A stretch of DNA of 64,000 bases from Paenibacillus sp. GP183 (GCF_900104695.1 NZ_FNSW01000001.1:1798001-1862000), one strand, 5' to 3'; positions 34,170 through 42,512 are shown, counted from the first letter of the stretch. A program made the numbers and translations. Notes: a model not told the origin generated them from the sequence alone.

Positions 34170-35384
34170 ATGGTCCGGTGGAAAGTCAATTTAATGGTTT
34201 TGTGGTTGGGGCAGTTTTTAGTTCTGGGCGGAATGACCATGATTATGCCGTTCATGCCCTTGTATTTGCAAGAGCTTGGGATGAAAAATCCGCATGAAAT
34301 AGCCACTTGGGCAGGCATTATTTTCGCAGGCAACTTCGTCACTTCGTTTCTATTTCAACCGTTTTGGGGCGGGCTTGCTGATCGTTACGGACGTAGAGTC
34401 ATGTTGCTGCGTTCCGGGTTCGGTATGGCAGTAGTCATATCGCTGATGGGGTTTGCCGGCAATGCCTGGCAGCTGCTCCTGCTGAGAATGCTAAACGGCA
34501 CGATATCCGGTTTTATTCCTGCTGCTGTTGCTCTCGTTTCAACAAATACGCCGAAGGAAAAACTCGGCTTCGCCATGGGTACCCTGCAGTCAGGAGCGGT
34601 TGCCGGAACCATTCTCGGTCCATTTATCGGAGGGCTGTTGGCGGAATGGATCGGGTATCGATATATTTTTTATATCACCGGTTCGCTGCTGTTTATCGCT
34701 TCCGTCCTTACCTTGCTGCTCGTTAAAGAGAAATTTAATATCAAAGAAGCCATCGCCAAGCCTAAAGTTTCCATCCTCTCCGGATTTGGCCAATTGAAGC
34801 ATATTCCTCAGCTGCCTTCTTTATATGCGGTCACGTTTATGCTTCAATTCGCTTTTTTGAGTTCGATGCCATTGATGCCGCTTTTTGTAGGGCAGCTCCA
34901 TGGATATGGACCAGGGCTTGCTCTTTTTGCCGGGTTGGTAGGGTCGATCACCGGATTTTCCAATATGATCTCATCACCCCTCCTGGGCCGTCTTTCGGAT
35001 CGGATAGGGCCTGAATGGATTTTGGGTGGATGCCTTGTCGGGGCATCCTTAATGTTCATTCCTCAAGCTTTAGTACATAATGTTTGGCAGCTGTTCGCTG
35101 CAAGATTCGGACTCGGCATATTCATGGGAGGCCTATTGCCTACCGTGAACGCGCTTATAGGCAAATATGCGCCAATGGGCATGGAAAGCCGCGCCTACAG
35201 CTTTAATACAAGCGCCTTGAGCTTGGGAAATATGACCGGTCCCGTGGTAGGCGGTGCCATATCCGGGCTGCTGACCATTCAGCAAATTTTCATTATTTCA
35301 TCGGTGCTGCTGATGGTAAATGCCTTTTGGTCCTATAAAACATTGCTGCTTCCTATGCGAAGATTACCAAAAGCTGTCGATTAG
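34170..35384 (+). CDS. MFS multidrug-type transporter
   Basis: 404 residues, 12 membrane helices. MFS signature motif A is GGLADRYGRRVMLLRSGFG, repeated in the second half as LGRLSDRIGPEWIL; motif C is GTLQSGAVAGTILGPFIGG in helix 5, typical of drug/proton antiporters (DHA1). Likely an efflux pump. RBS GAGGGG. It is followed by a G-rich stretch and one of the four-hairpin arrays. Confidence 0.92.
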   Translation: MVRWKVNLMVLWLGQFLVLGGMTMIMPFMPLYLQELGMKNPHEIATWAGIIFAGNFVTSFLFQPFWGGLADRYGRRVMLLRSGFGMAVVISLMGFAGNAWQLLLLRMLNGTISGFIPAAVALVSTNTPKEKLGFAMGTLQSGAVAGTILGPFIGGLLAEWIGYRYIFYITGSLLFIASVLTLLLVKEKFNIKEAIAKPKVSILSGFGQLKHIPQLPSLYAVTFMLQFAFLSSMPLMPLFVGQLHGYGPGLALFAGLVGSITGFSNMISSPLLGRLSDRIGPEWILGGCLVGASLMFIPQALVHNVWQLFAARFGLGIFMGGLLPTVNALIGKYAPMGMESRAYSFNTSALSLGNMTGPVVGGAISGLLTIQQIFIISSVLLMVNAFWSYKTLLLPMRRLPKAVD

Positions 35385-35495
35385 GCGAAGCCTAGTTAGT
35401 GCGGCGAAGCTGGCTGGTTGGGTGAAGCTGGTTAGGTTGTGGTGAAGTGGTAGTGTGGAGTAGCTGGTTAGAAGTGAAGCCGGGTGGTGAGGCGA
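35385..35495 (+). repeat. degenerate G-rich tandem repeat
   Basis: Five to six imperfect units of roughly 14-20 bp around GGYGAAGCTGGTTAG. The plus strand is strongly rich in G and T and poor in C. It runs directly from the MFS stop codon to the start of a hairpin array; no ORF. Confidence 0.55.
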
Positions 35496-35497
35496 AC

Positions 35498-35680
35498 AGT
35501 GTATTTCCTACACTAAAAAATGGATACAATCTTCAATAATCTTAATAATAGTGTATAAAGTGCAGTCTAATCTAAGAAGATCAGTGAATCGACAAACTAA
35601 TTCTTAAAAACAGTGTACGCTTTATACTGATTTGGTCAAGGTATGGGGACACTCACAAATTACAATGTATGAAATGCACT
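35498..35680 (+). repeat. four-hairpin phased array A
   Basis: Four inverted repeats with 5-nt loops: AGTGTA-TTTCC-TACACT (35498), AGTGTA-TAAAG-TGCAGT (35550), AGTGTA-CGCTT-TATACT (35612), AATGTA-TGAAA-TGCACT (35664). Loop centres are at 35506, 35558, 35620 and 35672, so spacings are 52, 62 and 52 bp. A central inverted repeat TAAGAA/TTCTTA (35573-35606) is centred at 35589.5, the array midpoint. No ORF; between convergent genes. Confidence 0.75.
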
Positions 35681-35720
35681 GTTATTGATCGATATCCCCA
35701 AAATAGATTTCTGTGAACAA

Positions 35721-35766
35721 AAACCAGCCCACACACAATGTTTCTCAGTGAAGGACTGGTTTGATT
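35721..35766. terminator. terminator-like hairpin after array A
   Basis: AAACCAGCCC (35721-35730) pairs with GGACTGGTTT (35753-35762), with T-rich ends on both strands. The remaining 100 bp up to the O-methyltransferase stop show nothing I can name. Confidence 0.6.
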
Positions 35767-35870
35767 TTACCAAGGACTACTAGAATCCAATCAAAAAACC
35801 TGACTATAAAAACGATGAATCCTCCCCGGGAGTCCTCGAGAAGCTTCGGGAAACCTCGATAATCGTGTTC

Positions 35871-36509
35871 TCACCCGCGAATACGAGCAATCGCCAGCCC
35901 GTCATATGCAGGTAATACTGTGCTTTCCAATCGGGGGTCTTCGGCAATTTTGCGGTTGAATTCACGCATTGCCTCAACAGATGCCTTTTTCACGGCCGGA
36001 TCAAGTACATCTCCATGCATAAGCGTATTGTCTCCGGCAATGACGGCTCCCGGATTAGCGAGCTTTATCGCCCATTCCAAATAATTCGGATAGTTGACCT
36101 TATCCGCGTCGATAAAAAAGAAATCGAAGGTCTTTCCTTCCGCCATCAACACCTCGAATTGATCAAGGGCTTCGCCAATCCGATACTCCACCTGCTCTCC
36201 GAAACCAGCCTCAGAGATATGTAACCGGGCTGCATCAGCGAACTCCTGCTTGAGCTCTAAGGAGACAAGCTTCCCGCTAGCCTCCAACCCTCTAGCCAAA
36301 CAAATACCGCTGTAACCGCCCAGCGCTCCGATTTCCAGCACGTTCTTGGCGCGTATCATTTTAACCAGCAGGGTTAACAATCTGCCATATCCCGATGCAA
36401 TCGATATTTCTGGCATGTTCCGGCTTCTTATTCCTTCTTTTACCCTCTCCAGGACAGGGTCTTGCTCATATAAAGCTTCAACGTAGCTCTCTGCAGATAT
36501 CGGTTCCAT
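35871..36509 (-). CDS. O-methyltransferase, class I SAM-dependent
   Basis: 212 residues of the catechol/caffeoyl-CoA O-methyltransferase-like family (B. subtilis YrrM type). SAM motif NVLEIGALGGYSGICLARGL, metal/substrate residues in FDFFFIDADKVNYPNYLEWAIKLANPGAVIAGDNTL. It transfers methyl to a hydroxyl of an unknown small molecule or tRNA base (some YrrM relatives act on tRNA). RBS GAGGAGG. Confidence 0.92.
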   Translation of the reverse strand: MEPISAESYVEALYEQDPVLERVKEGIRSRNMPEISIASGYGRLLTLLVKMIRAKNVLEIGALGGYSGICLARGLEASGKLVSLELKQEFADAARLHISEAGFGEQVEYRIGEALDQFEVLMAEGKTFDFFFIDADKVNYPNYLEWAIKLANPGAVIAGDNTLMHGDVLDPAVKKASVEAMREFNRKIAEDPRLESTVLPAYDGLAIARIRG

Positions 36510-36644
36510 CGAACATCCTCCTCAAGTAGGGTCCTCCTCGATTGTAAGTCCAACCCTTTTATCCTATACTTGATAATTGTATGGTTTTTCCTGGTTGAGA
36601 TCAACTTTTTTCAAATGAAGATTAGAGATAGGACGGTATAGATA

Positions 36645-37784
36645 ATGTCACAGTTAGATCTGATCGCAACCGTTCCCATGGGGCTCGAGGCGGTGGTTGC
36701 CCGCGAAATTCGCGACTTGGGTTATCCCGATGTAACGGTTGAAAATGGCCGTGTTCTCTTCAAGGGAGACGCCTTAGCGATTTGCCGCGCCAATCTTTGG
36801 CTCCGCACTGCTGACCGCATTCTGGTCAAAATGGGGCAATTCGAAGCACATACCTTTGACGAATTGTTCGAGGGCACCAAAGCCCTGGATTGGCCGGATT
36901 GGATTCCGGAGGACGCCGAATTCCCCGTCGAGGGACGCTCGCACAAATCTCAGCTTTCCAGTGTGCCTGCCTGCCAGGGCATCGTAAAGAAAGCGATCGT
37001 GGAGAAAATGAAGCTGCGCTACGGCACCGAATGGTTCGCCGAAACCGGCGCACGCTACGTCATCGAGGTCGCGCTGCTGAATGATGTGGCGACGCTGACC
37101 CTCGACACCACCGGTCCAAGCCTGCATAAGCGCGGCTACCGCAAGCTGGTGACGGAGGCGCCGCTCAAGGAGACGATGGCTGCAGCGATGGTGCTGCTCA
37201 GCCGCTGGCGGGCGGATCGCCCGCTCTACGACCCGTTTTGCGGGTCGGGCACGATCCCGATCGAGGCTGCGATGATCGGGTGGAACATCGCGCCGGGCCT
37301 CCGGCGCAGCTTTCCCAGCGAGGCGTGGGACACGGTCCCGCCGGAGCTGTGGGAGCAGGCCCGCGAAGAGGCCTACGACGCTGTGCAGGACGATGTCCCG
37401 CTGGACATCGTCGGCTGCGACATCGATGGCGCTGCCATCGATGTGGCACTGGCCGCCGCCAAGGCGGCTGGGCTTTCGGGACAGCTCCACTTTCGAGTGG
37501 AGCCTGTAGCCAAAGCCCAGCCGCTCGGCGACTATGGCTGCCTGATCACCAACCCTCCCTATGGGGAGAGGCTGGGTGATCAGGGGGAGGCCGAGCGGGC
37601 ACTGCGCCAGCTCGGGAAGGTCACGGGGCTGCTGCCCACGTGGAGCACGTTCGTGCTCAGCCCGGATCGGCAGCTCGAGCAATGGATGGGGCGCCGCGCC
37701 GATAAAAAGCGCAAGCTGTTCAATGGGCGCATCGAATGCAGCTTGGCGCAATTTTTGGGGCCGCTGCCTCCAAGAAAGCCCTAG
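36645..37784 (+). CDS. THUMP-domain class I RNA methyltransferase (RlmL/YpsC-like)
   Basis: 379 residues. It has an N-terminal ferredoxin-like/THUMP RNA-binding region (about 1-155) and a methyltransferase domain (about 160-375) with DPFCGSGTIPIEAAMIGWNIAPG and the catalytic NPPYGERLGD. NPPY marks N-methylation of a nucleobase; E. coli RlmL makes m2G2445 in 23S rRNA and B. subtilis YpsC is the homologue. The coding region from about 36900 on is far more GC-rich than its neighbours, which creates long false ORFs on the other strand. Confidence 0.93.
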   Translation: MSQLDLIATVPMGLEAVVAREIRDLGYPDVTVENGRVLFKGDALAICRANLWLRTADRILVKMGQFEAHTFDELFEGTKALDWPDWIPEDAEFPVEGRSHKSQLSSVPACQGIVKKAIVEKMKLRYGTEWFAETGARYVIEVALLNDVATLTLDTTGPSLHKRGYRKLVTEAPLKETMAAAMVLLSRWRADRPLYDPFCGSGTIPIEAAMIGWNIAPGLRRSFPSEAWDTVPPELWEQAREEAYDAVQDDVPLDIVGCDIDGAAIDVALAAAKAAGLSGQLHFRVEPVAKAQPLGDYGCLITNPPYGERLGDQGEAERALRQLGKVTGLLPTWSTFVLSPDRQLEQWMGRRADKKRKLFNGRIECSLAQFLGPLPPRKP

Positions 37785-37794
37785 ATCGATAGCT

Positions 37795-37995
37795 CCTTGG
37801 AAGGATGAAAAACATCTTTCCAAGGCGCAGTCTTTTTTTTCTGAGCTCTGGAAAGAATGAAAAACATTCTTCCCAGACAGAGTCTTGCCCATCATTGACT
37901 CTCTGCAACCTCTGTAGCGATGAAAAACATCTTTACAGGATCAATTCTATCCTTTTTCTCTTAGGCAAGGATGTTTTTCAATGTTTTTCATCCTT
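37795..37995 (+). repeat. four-hairpin phased array B
   Basis: Inverted repeats with AAAAA loops: CCTTGGAAGGATG/CATCTTTCCAAGG (37795-37825), TCTGGAAAGAATG/CATTCTTCCCAGA (37847-37877), TCTGTAGCGATG/CATCTTTACAGGA (37911-37940). The fourth is an inverted-orientation GATG-TTTTT-CA (37970) nested in AAGGATG/CATCCTT (37967-37995). Loop centres 37810, 37862, 37925, 37976 give 52, 63 and 51 bp. A central AGAGT/ACTCT pair (37879-37902) is present. The arms differ between copies but still pair. Between convergent genes. Confidence 0.75.
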
Positions 37996-38064
37996 CCGGG
38001 ATAAACGTGCAGGTGCAACCGAGCCGGCTTATATTATTACCATCCCCATCCCCTTGCATGTGGC

Positions 38065-38448
38065 TTATACTTCTACCAATTCAAGCGGCAGCCCGTCCGG
38101 ATCTGCAAAAAAGGTAAACTTTCCTCTGGTAATCGGATCAATACGCACGGGTTCCACGCTGATACCTTTTGCCTCCAAATCATGTACGGCTTCCTCCATA
38201 TTGGATACACAGAAGGCCAGATGCCTGAGTCCCTGTGCTTCGGGTTGGTTGACCCGCGATGGCGGATTAGGAAAAGAGAACAGTTCAATCTGTTCCCGTT
38301 CTCCCACCAGCAAATCCAATTTGAATGAATCTCTTTCGCTTCGATAGGTTTCATTCAGTATTTTCAGACCCAATAATTCTACATAGAAGTGTTTGGAACG
38401 TTGATAGTTTGAACATATAATTGCTGCATGATGGAAACCATTAAGCAT
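38065..38448 (-). CDS. VOC-family (glyoxalase-like) protein
   Basis: 127 residues, one vicinal-oxygen-chelate module pair. Pattern: GFHHAAIICSNYQRSKHFYVELLGL, IELFSFPNPPSRVNQPEAQGLRHLAF and TFFADPDGLPLELVE match the YaeR/GloA2-like subgroup, with metal ligands H, E, H, E at the expected places. Whether it is a lactoylglutathione lyase or another VOC enzyme is unclear. ATG 38448 is preferred; GGAGG 9 bp upstream. Confidence 0.9.
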   Translation of the reverse strand: MLNGFHHAAIICSNYQRSKHFYVELLGLKILNETYRSERDSFKLDLLVGEREQIELFSFPNPPSRVNQPEAQGLRHLAFCVSNMEEAVHDLEAKGISVEPVRIDPITRGKFTFFADPDGLPLELVEV

Positions 38449-38494
38449 CAATACACTTCCTCCCTTTTCGCTGCTCTTTCTCTATATAGTCTAA

Positions 38495-38536
38495 CAAAAA
38501 AGCCACACCCGGAACATAACGTCAGCGGATGCGGCT
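38495..38536 (-). terminator. terminator of the DHH phosphoesterase gene
   Basis: Minus strand: AGCCGCATCCG pairs with CGGGTGTGGCT (with wobble), then TTTTTT. Confidence 0.82.
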
Positions 38537-38575
38537 CCAAACTATGCTTATTTGCTTTGCAATCTTTATTTCACT

Positions 38576-39499
38576 CTAACCGTCACTTCTCATTGAAGCA
38601 ACGAGTGTGCTGAGCACTGTGTCCGCTTTATCGTAGTCTACCTGGCAGGTACCGGCAGCATGATGCCCGCCTCCGCCGTTTTGCAGCATCAAAGCGCCAA
38701 TGTTGGTCTTCGAGGTGCGGTTAATGATGCTGTGTCCGCAAGCGAACACGCAGTTTTGTTTATTGCGTCCATCGACTATCCAGATCGAAATATTTTGGTC
38801 TGGATATAAGGCATAGACCATGAAGCGGTTGCCTGGATAAATATTTTCTACCCCTCTCAGATCCGTTACAATAACATTACCTTCAGTGCGCGTGTAGGTG
38901 CGCAGCATTTTCTGGTATAAGGCATCAAGTTCTATGTAACGATCCACACGCTCCTTGACATCGGGAAGCGCCATAATTTCAGCTACATTCTTGGAAGCCA
39001 CGTGATCGACCAAGCTTTCCATAAGCTGATAGTTGCTAACCCTATAATCGCGATAACGCCCTAAACCAGTACGTGCATCCATGAGGAACGAAAGCAAATC
39101 CCAACCTTGAGGCTCTAATATGTCTTCCTTGCTGAACTGTGCGGAATCCGCTTTGTCTACACCTTCCATAATATCATCGAGCTCGCTGCCGAATTTATCG
39201 CGTCCCCCGTAATAATCATACACCACTCGAGCAGCGCTTGGAGCGATACGATTCTCGCCCTTGAAGGTCACGTTTGCATCCATCCGCTGCCGCTCGCTGG
39301 AATGGTGATCAAACCATAAGCCGCAGCCCGGTACATAAGGAACGTTGGCCAAGATATCATTTTCACCAACCTCGATCTCACCGTCCTGCATATCCTTCGG
39401 ATGCACAAACTTCATCTCATCAATCATATTCATTTTTTTGAAAAGCATCGCACATACCAATCCGTCAAAATCCGACCTTGTAATCAATCTCATCGCCAT
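38576..39499 (-). CDS. DHH-family phosphoesterase
   Basis: 307 residues. DHH motif 1 is RSDFDGLVCAMLF, the DHH motif itself LWFDHHSSERQ, then GVDKADSAQF, and at the C-terminus the DHHA1 glycine-rich GGGGHHAAGTCQ. These are the Mn2+-binding residues of exopolyphosphatase/nanoRNase/c-di-AMP phosphodiesterase relatives. There is no DHH-linked PAS or GGDEF part, so it is not GdpP. Substrate not determinable from sequence. RBS AGGAGGG. Confidence 0.9.
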   Translation of the reverse strand: MAMRLITRSDFDGLVCAMLFKKMNMIDEMKFVHPKDMQDGEIEVGENDILANVPYVPGCGLWFDHHSSERQRMDANVTFKGENRIAPSAARVVYDYYGGRDKFGSELDDIMEGVDKADSAQFSKEDILEPQGWDLLSFLMDARTGLGRYRDYRVSNYQLMESLVDHVASKNVAEIMALPDVKERVDRYIELDALYQKMLRTYTRTEGNVIVTDLRGVENIYPGNRFMVYALYPDQNISIWIVDGRNKQNCVFACGHSIINRTSKTNIGALMLQNGGGGHHAAGTCQVDYDKADTVLSTLVASMRSDG

Positions 39500-39591
39500 T
39501 AACCCTCCTGATAGTCCATTAGCACTATTTTTCTATCATTATACCTTGATCTTTCAGGAAGTGACAACGATTTGATATAAAATTCAACAAA

Positions 39592-39636
39592 CAAAAAAAA
39601 GAACAGCTGCCAACCTAGTTGGCTTGAGCTGTTCTT
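39592..39636 (-). terminator. cruciform-type terminator of the riboswitch-controlled gene
   Basis: Minus strand: AAGAACAGCT pairs with AGCTGTTCTT and an inner GCCAAC/GTTGGC hairpin sits in the loop; nine T follow. It overlaps the last codons of the gene. Confidence 0.9.
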
Positions 39637-39995
39637 GATTTAAAGGTTAAACATTGATAAAGCTTCAACAAAAATGCTTCTACTTGAGACCACCCAAAGC
39701 TTTTGTTCTTCTCGCTTGGCACTGATGCGTTTGTGCCCATGCTGTGTAAATCAAATAGATTGGAAAGTGGTGCAAATTTCACCGAAAGCTTGACTTCGCC
39801 CTTCCAGTAAAAGATCAACATGCTGCTGTTTCTTCCGTGAAACATTTCCACATCCCAGCAAGCTTCCTTGAGGGAGTACTCTTCCGTATCGATGAGCAAT
39901 TTAGGCCCTTCCGAGCTGGGGATTAAACTGGCCACTCGGTTTCCGTTGATCGATGTAAGCACTTCTTCCTCATTTTGTTTCCATTCAACTTCCAA
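39615..39995 (-). CDS. protein of unknown function under a c-di-GMP riboswitch
   Basis: 126 residues from TTG 39995 (MEVEWKQNEEEVLTSINGN), with CAGGAGG about 9 bp upstream. There is no signal peptide and no membrane helix. The middle (LLIDTEEYSLKEACWDVEMFHGRNSSMLIFYWKGEVKLSV) looks beta-rich, and the end is basic. I do not recognise a family. The leader is a c-di-GMP-I riboswitch with a terminator, so its expression should follow c-di-GMP levels. A single-gene unit. Confidence 0.75.
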   Translation of the reverse strand: MEVEWKQNEEEVLTSINGNRVASLIPSSEGPKLLIDTEEYSLKEACWDVEMFHGRNSSMLIFYWKGEVKLSVKFAPLSNLFDLHSMGTNASVPSEKNKSFGWSQVEAFLLKLYQCLTFKSRTAQAN

Positions 39996-40014
39996 CTGTT
40001 ATTTCCTCCTGTCC

Positions 40015-40163
40015 CAAAAAATAAATAAAACCCCATCCGTGATTCCGTCGGGAGGGGTGTCCTGTATATATAACCCTATCCTTCGGCAGCTGGCAAGCAC
40101 GTTCCAGATGGAGAACGGAGCCCCTTTAGCTTTGCGTCGCTGGCTTTCGCCAGTTTTGCCATT
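40015..40163 (-). promoter_or_regulatory. c-di-GMP-I (GEMM-I) riboswitch and terminator
   Basis: Minus-strand aptamer (40163-40081) with the class signatures: GGCAAAAC, a TGGC-GAAA-GCCA tetraloop hairpin, GACGCAAAGC, then GGGGCT, and closing GCCAGCTGCC. The expression platform follows: ACCCCTCC (40058-40051) pairs with GGATGGGGT (40038-40030), then TTTTATTTATTTTTT. Binding of c-di-GMP would decide termination before the gene at 39995. Confidence 0.9.
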
Positions 40164-40335
40164 ATCGAGATTTAACGAAAAATGTCGTATCCTGCTGTTA
40201 TTACTTAAAATATAAGCGATTTATATAAAAGGAAACATAATCCAATCGCACTATTTTTCATGCAAGAATATAGGTAATAAGAACTATCTTTACAAAAAAT
40301 GCCTTTCTATCTGGATTTTCCCCTTGAGAAATGAC

Positions 40336-41348
40336 TTAACTGCTGCTTCCACACCCGCTGCTGCCGCCGCCGCAGCTAGAACCCGATGAACAGCTGGACC
40401 CGCCTCCGGAATCGCCGCCTCCGCCCTGATCCGATGAAACGGAGCTCCCGCAGCCTGAGGCAGAGCACCCGCTTCCGCCGCTGTTTGCTCGCATCTGACT
40501 GTCGTCAATCGGAAGAACGTCATTCATGTTGTTCTGATAATTCGAATTATCCACCATGGAGAAAAACATCATTGCTCCCGCCAAATAGGTCAAATCCATG
40601 GTTCCATTGTTCCTTGACCAATTTGTTTGCGCATAGCTCGAGCTTCCCGCAGCATGCCTTGCTTCATCTATGGCTTGATTGATTAGAATCTGGTTCGTCT
40701 CTTTTACCTCTACATATCGATTGGCGGTTTCCGTATCAAACCAGAGACTTGAAATTTCCTGTTCATTCCCCTGCTGAAGCACATTCAATCTCTCTGCTTC
40801 CAGCGGATAGCGGAAGAATCCATTCCAAATCGCCTGACTGTAAGGAGTGAATATAAACAAATGCGCATAGACCCAGTCGAACCACGCACGTCACCCGGCA
40901 TTTGTTTGGGGTCGCGTTCAGGAGCATGATGTATTTGGCTGCCCATAAAGGCTTCGCCGAAATTTTGATACTCCCTGGTGAACATCAGCATTTCGTGCCA
41001 AATATCATCGACCTCTTCACTGAACATCGGAGTACTTTTCAAAATCAAGTTCATCAAGAAATATCTTTTGAGCTCAAAAAGCTTACAATGAAATTCATCT
41101 TCCGACATATTCCCATGCTTCGTCATTACCCTATATTCCAGTCTTTCAACAAAATCCGCAGTAAAAGCGGCTTCGAGTCGTTTGACAGCTTCCGTCAGTG
41201 GAATTGAATCAAGTAAACCCAATCCCTGGGGCAATTGACTTGCATCATAACGGACACGTTTGGTTGTCCCTTGATTGCTTCGCGAACTGTAACTCACAAA
41301 GAAGATGACGATGATGAAGACGATGGCGCCAATAAAAAATGCTGGCAT
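40336..41348 (-). pseudogene. frameshifted membrane-anchored GRDP-like gene
   Basis: Two adjoining frames form one protein. Part 1 starts at ATG 41348 (GGGAGG upstream): a membrane anchor (MPAFFIGAIVFIIVIFFVSYSS), then VDDIWHEMLMFTREYQNF and IHHAP, like the WHxH..T..Y..HHxP core of glycine-rich domain-containing (GRDP-like) proteins. At about 40885-40895 the frame changes; in the other frame the text continues RAWFDWVYAHLFIFTPYSQ, which fits without a gap if one base were restored (a -1 shift). Part 2 runs to 40336 and ends in a Gly/Ser/Cys-rich tail (CSSGSSCGGGSSGCGSSS). A true mutation, programmed shift or sequencing error are all possible. Confidence 0.72.
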
Positions 41349-41466
41349 GTATAACCTCCCGGAAATTTGGCTTTCCTTGCTATGTATTTCCATTATAAGG
41401 GATACCGGAGTATCCTCCAATAGGATGGCATATATTTCTTCATACAACTATAATGAAAGAAAGGAG

Positions 41467-41546
41467 ATGCTTACGATGCAAGTATTGCTAAAGCAAAACT
41501 CTTAGGATGCTTACGACGCAAGTTTTGCTAAAGCAAAACTCTAAGG
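41467..41546 (+). repeat. two tandem 40-bp hairpin repeats
   Basis: Units 41467-41506 and 41507-41546 match at 37 of 40 positions. Each holds an inverted repeat, AGTTTTGCT-AA-AGCAAAACT in the second. They sit just before the ribosome site of the epimerase gene. Confidence 0.85.
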
Positions 41547-41555
41547 GGGAAGCTT

Positions 41556-42464
41556 ATGAAAATTGCGATTACAGGCGGAACAGGCTTTGTCGGCAGCCAC
41601 TTGATTCCTTTTTTCCTGAAAAACGGACATGAAGTTCTGATTATTTCCCGGTCTTCTTCTCCTTCGCTTCAAAAAGGGATTTCTCACGTGACCTGGAATC
41701 AATTGCTGGCAGATCCTGCTGCCCATTCAGGCATCGATGCTATCATTAACTTGGCTGGTGAATCGATAAATCAGCGATGGACGGATGCGGCCAAGCATCG
41801 AATTCTGGATTCGCGTTTGAAATCAGCAAGCTATATTGAGAAATTTATCAACGAGCTTGATGATAAGCCAAAGGTGGTTATCAACGCCTCCGGCATGTCC
41901 ATATACGGTACATCCTTGGAGGATACCTACGATGAACGAAGCCCTCATCGCATTGTTGATTTCTTGTCCGGTGTAGTCGAAAAATGGGAGCAAGCAGCCG
42001 ACCAAATCAAGGATGCTCGTGTGGTAAAAATCCGTATTGGCCTGGTCATCGGCAAAGATGGCGGCGCGTTCCCCAAAATGCTGCTTCCTTACAAGCTGGG
42101 CATCGGCGGTAAAATCGGCAGCGGCCATCAATGGATTTCATGGATTCATATCGATGATATGGTTCGATTGATTGATACTTGTATCCAAACCGAGCAAATT
42201 AGCGGCCCAGTTAATGCGACAGCACCGAATCCGGTGACGAATGAGGCATTCGGCAGAGCGATTGCTGCAGCTTGGCATCGCCCTCATTGGTTGCCATTGC
42301 CTGCTTTCATGCTCAAGCTGATGTTCGGCGAGTTATCTACCCTTCTGCTTGATGGTCAAAAGGTACTTTCACATGTTCTGCTGAAGCATGGCTTCGAGTT
42401 CAAATATCCTACCATAGATCAAGCTTTGCGTGACTTGGCGTCTAATCCACTCAATAAGGAATAG
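41556..42464 (+). CDS. TIGR01777/SDR39U1-type epimerase
   Basis: 302-residue short-chain dehydrogenase-like protein (YfcH family). NAD(P)-binding GGTGFVGSHLIPFFL at the N-terminus, then INLAGESINQRWTDAAKHRILDSRL, and the typical C-terminal WISWIHIDDMVRLI, VNATAPNPVTNEAFGRAI, and DF1731-like tail. The reaction is unknown. RBS AAGGGGG; the gene begins directly after two 40-bp repeats. Confidence 0.93.
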   Translation: MKIAITGGTGFVGSHLIPFFLKNGHEVLIISRSSSPSLQKGISHVTWNQLLADPAAHSGIDAIINLAGESINQRWTDAAKHRILDSRLKSASYIEKFINELDDKPKVVINASGMSIYGTSLEDTYDERSPHRIVDFLSGVVEKWEQAADQIKDARVVKIRIGLVIGKDGGAFPKMLLPYKLGIGGKIGSGHQWISWIHIDDMVRLIDTCIQTEQISGPVNATAPNPVTNEAFGRAIAAAWHRPHWLPLPAFMLKLMFGELSTLLLDGQKVLSHVLLKHGFEFKYPTIDQALRDLASNPLNKE

Positions 42465-42500
42465 CCTCTGCGCAAGAATACGCAGAGGCTGTTCCTTATT
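42464..42500. terminator. terminator after the epimerase gene
   Basis: AGCCTCTGCG (42464-42473) pairs with CGCAGAGGCT (42482-42491). Short T-rich tail. Confidence 0.75.
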
Positions 42501-42512
42501 AGTCAAAATCAT

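Noticed and set aside
36774-37895. A 373-codon ORF on the minus strand across the RlmL-like gene
   Set aside because: An artefact of high GC in the real gene; Arg/Gln-rich text without a start site.
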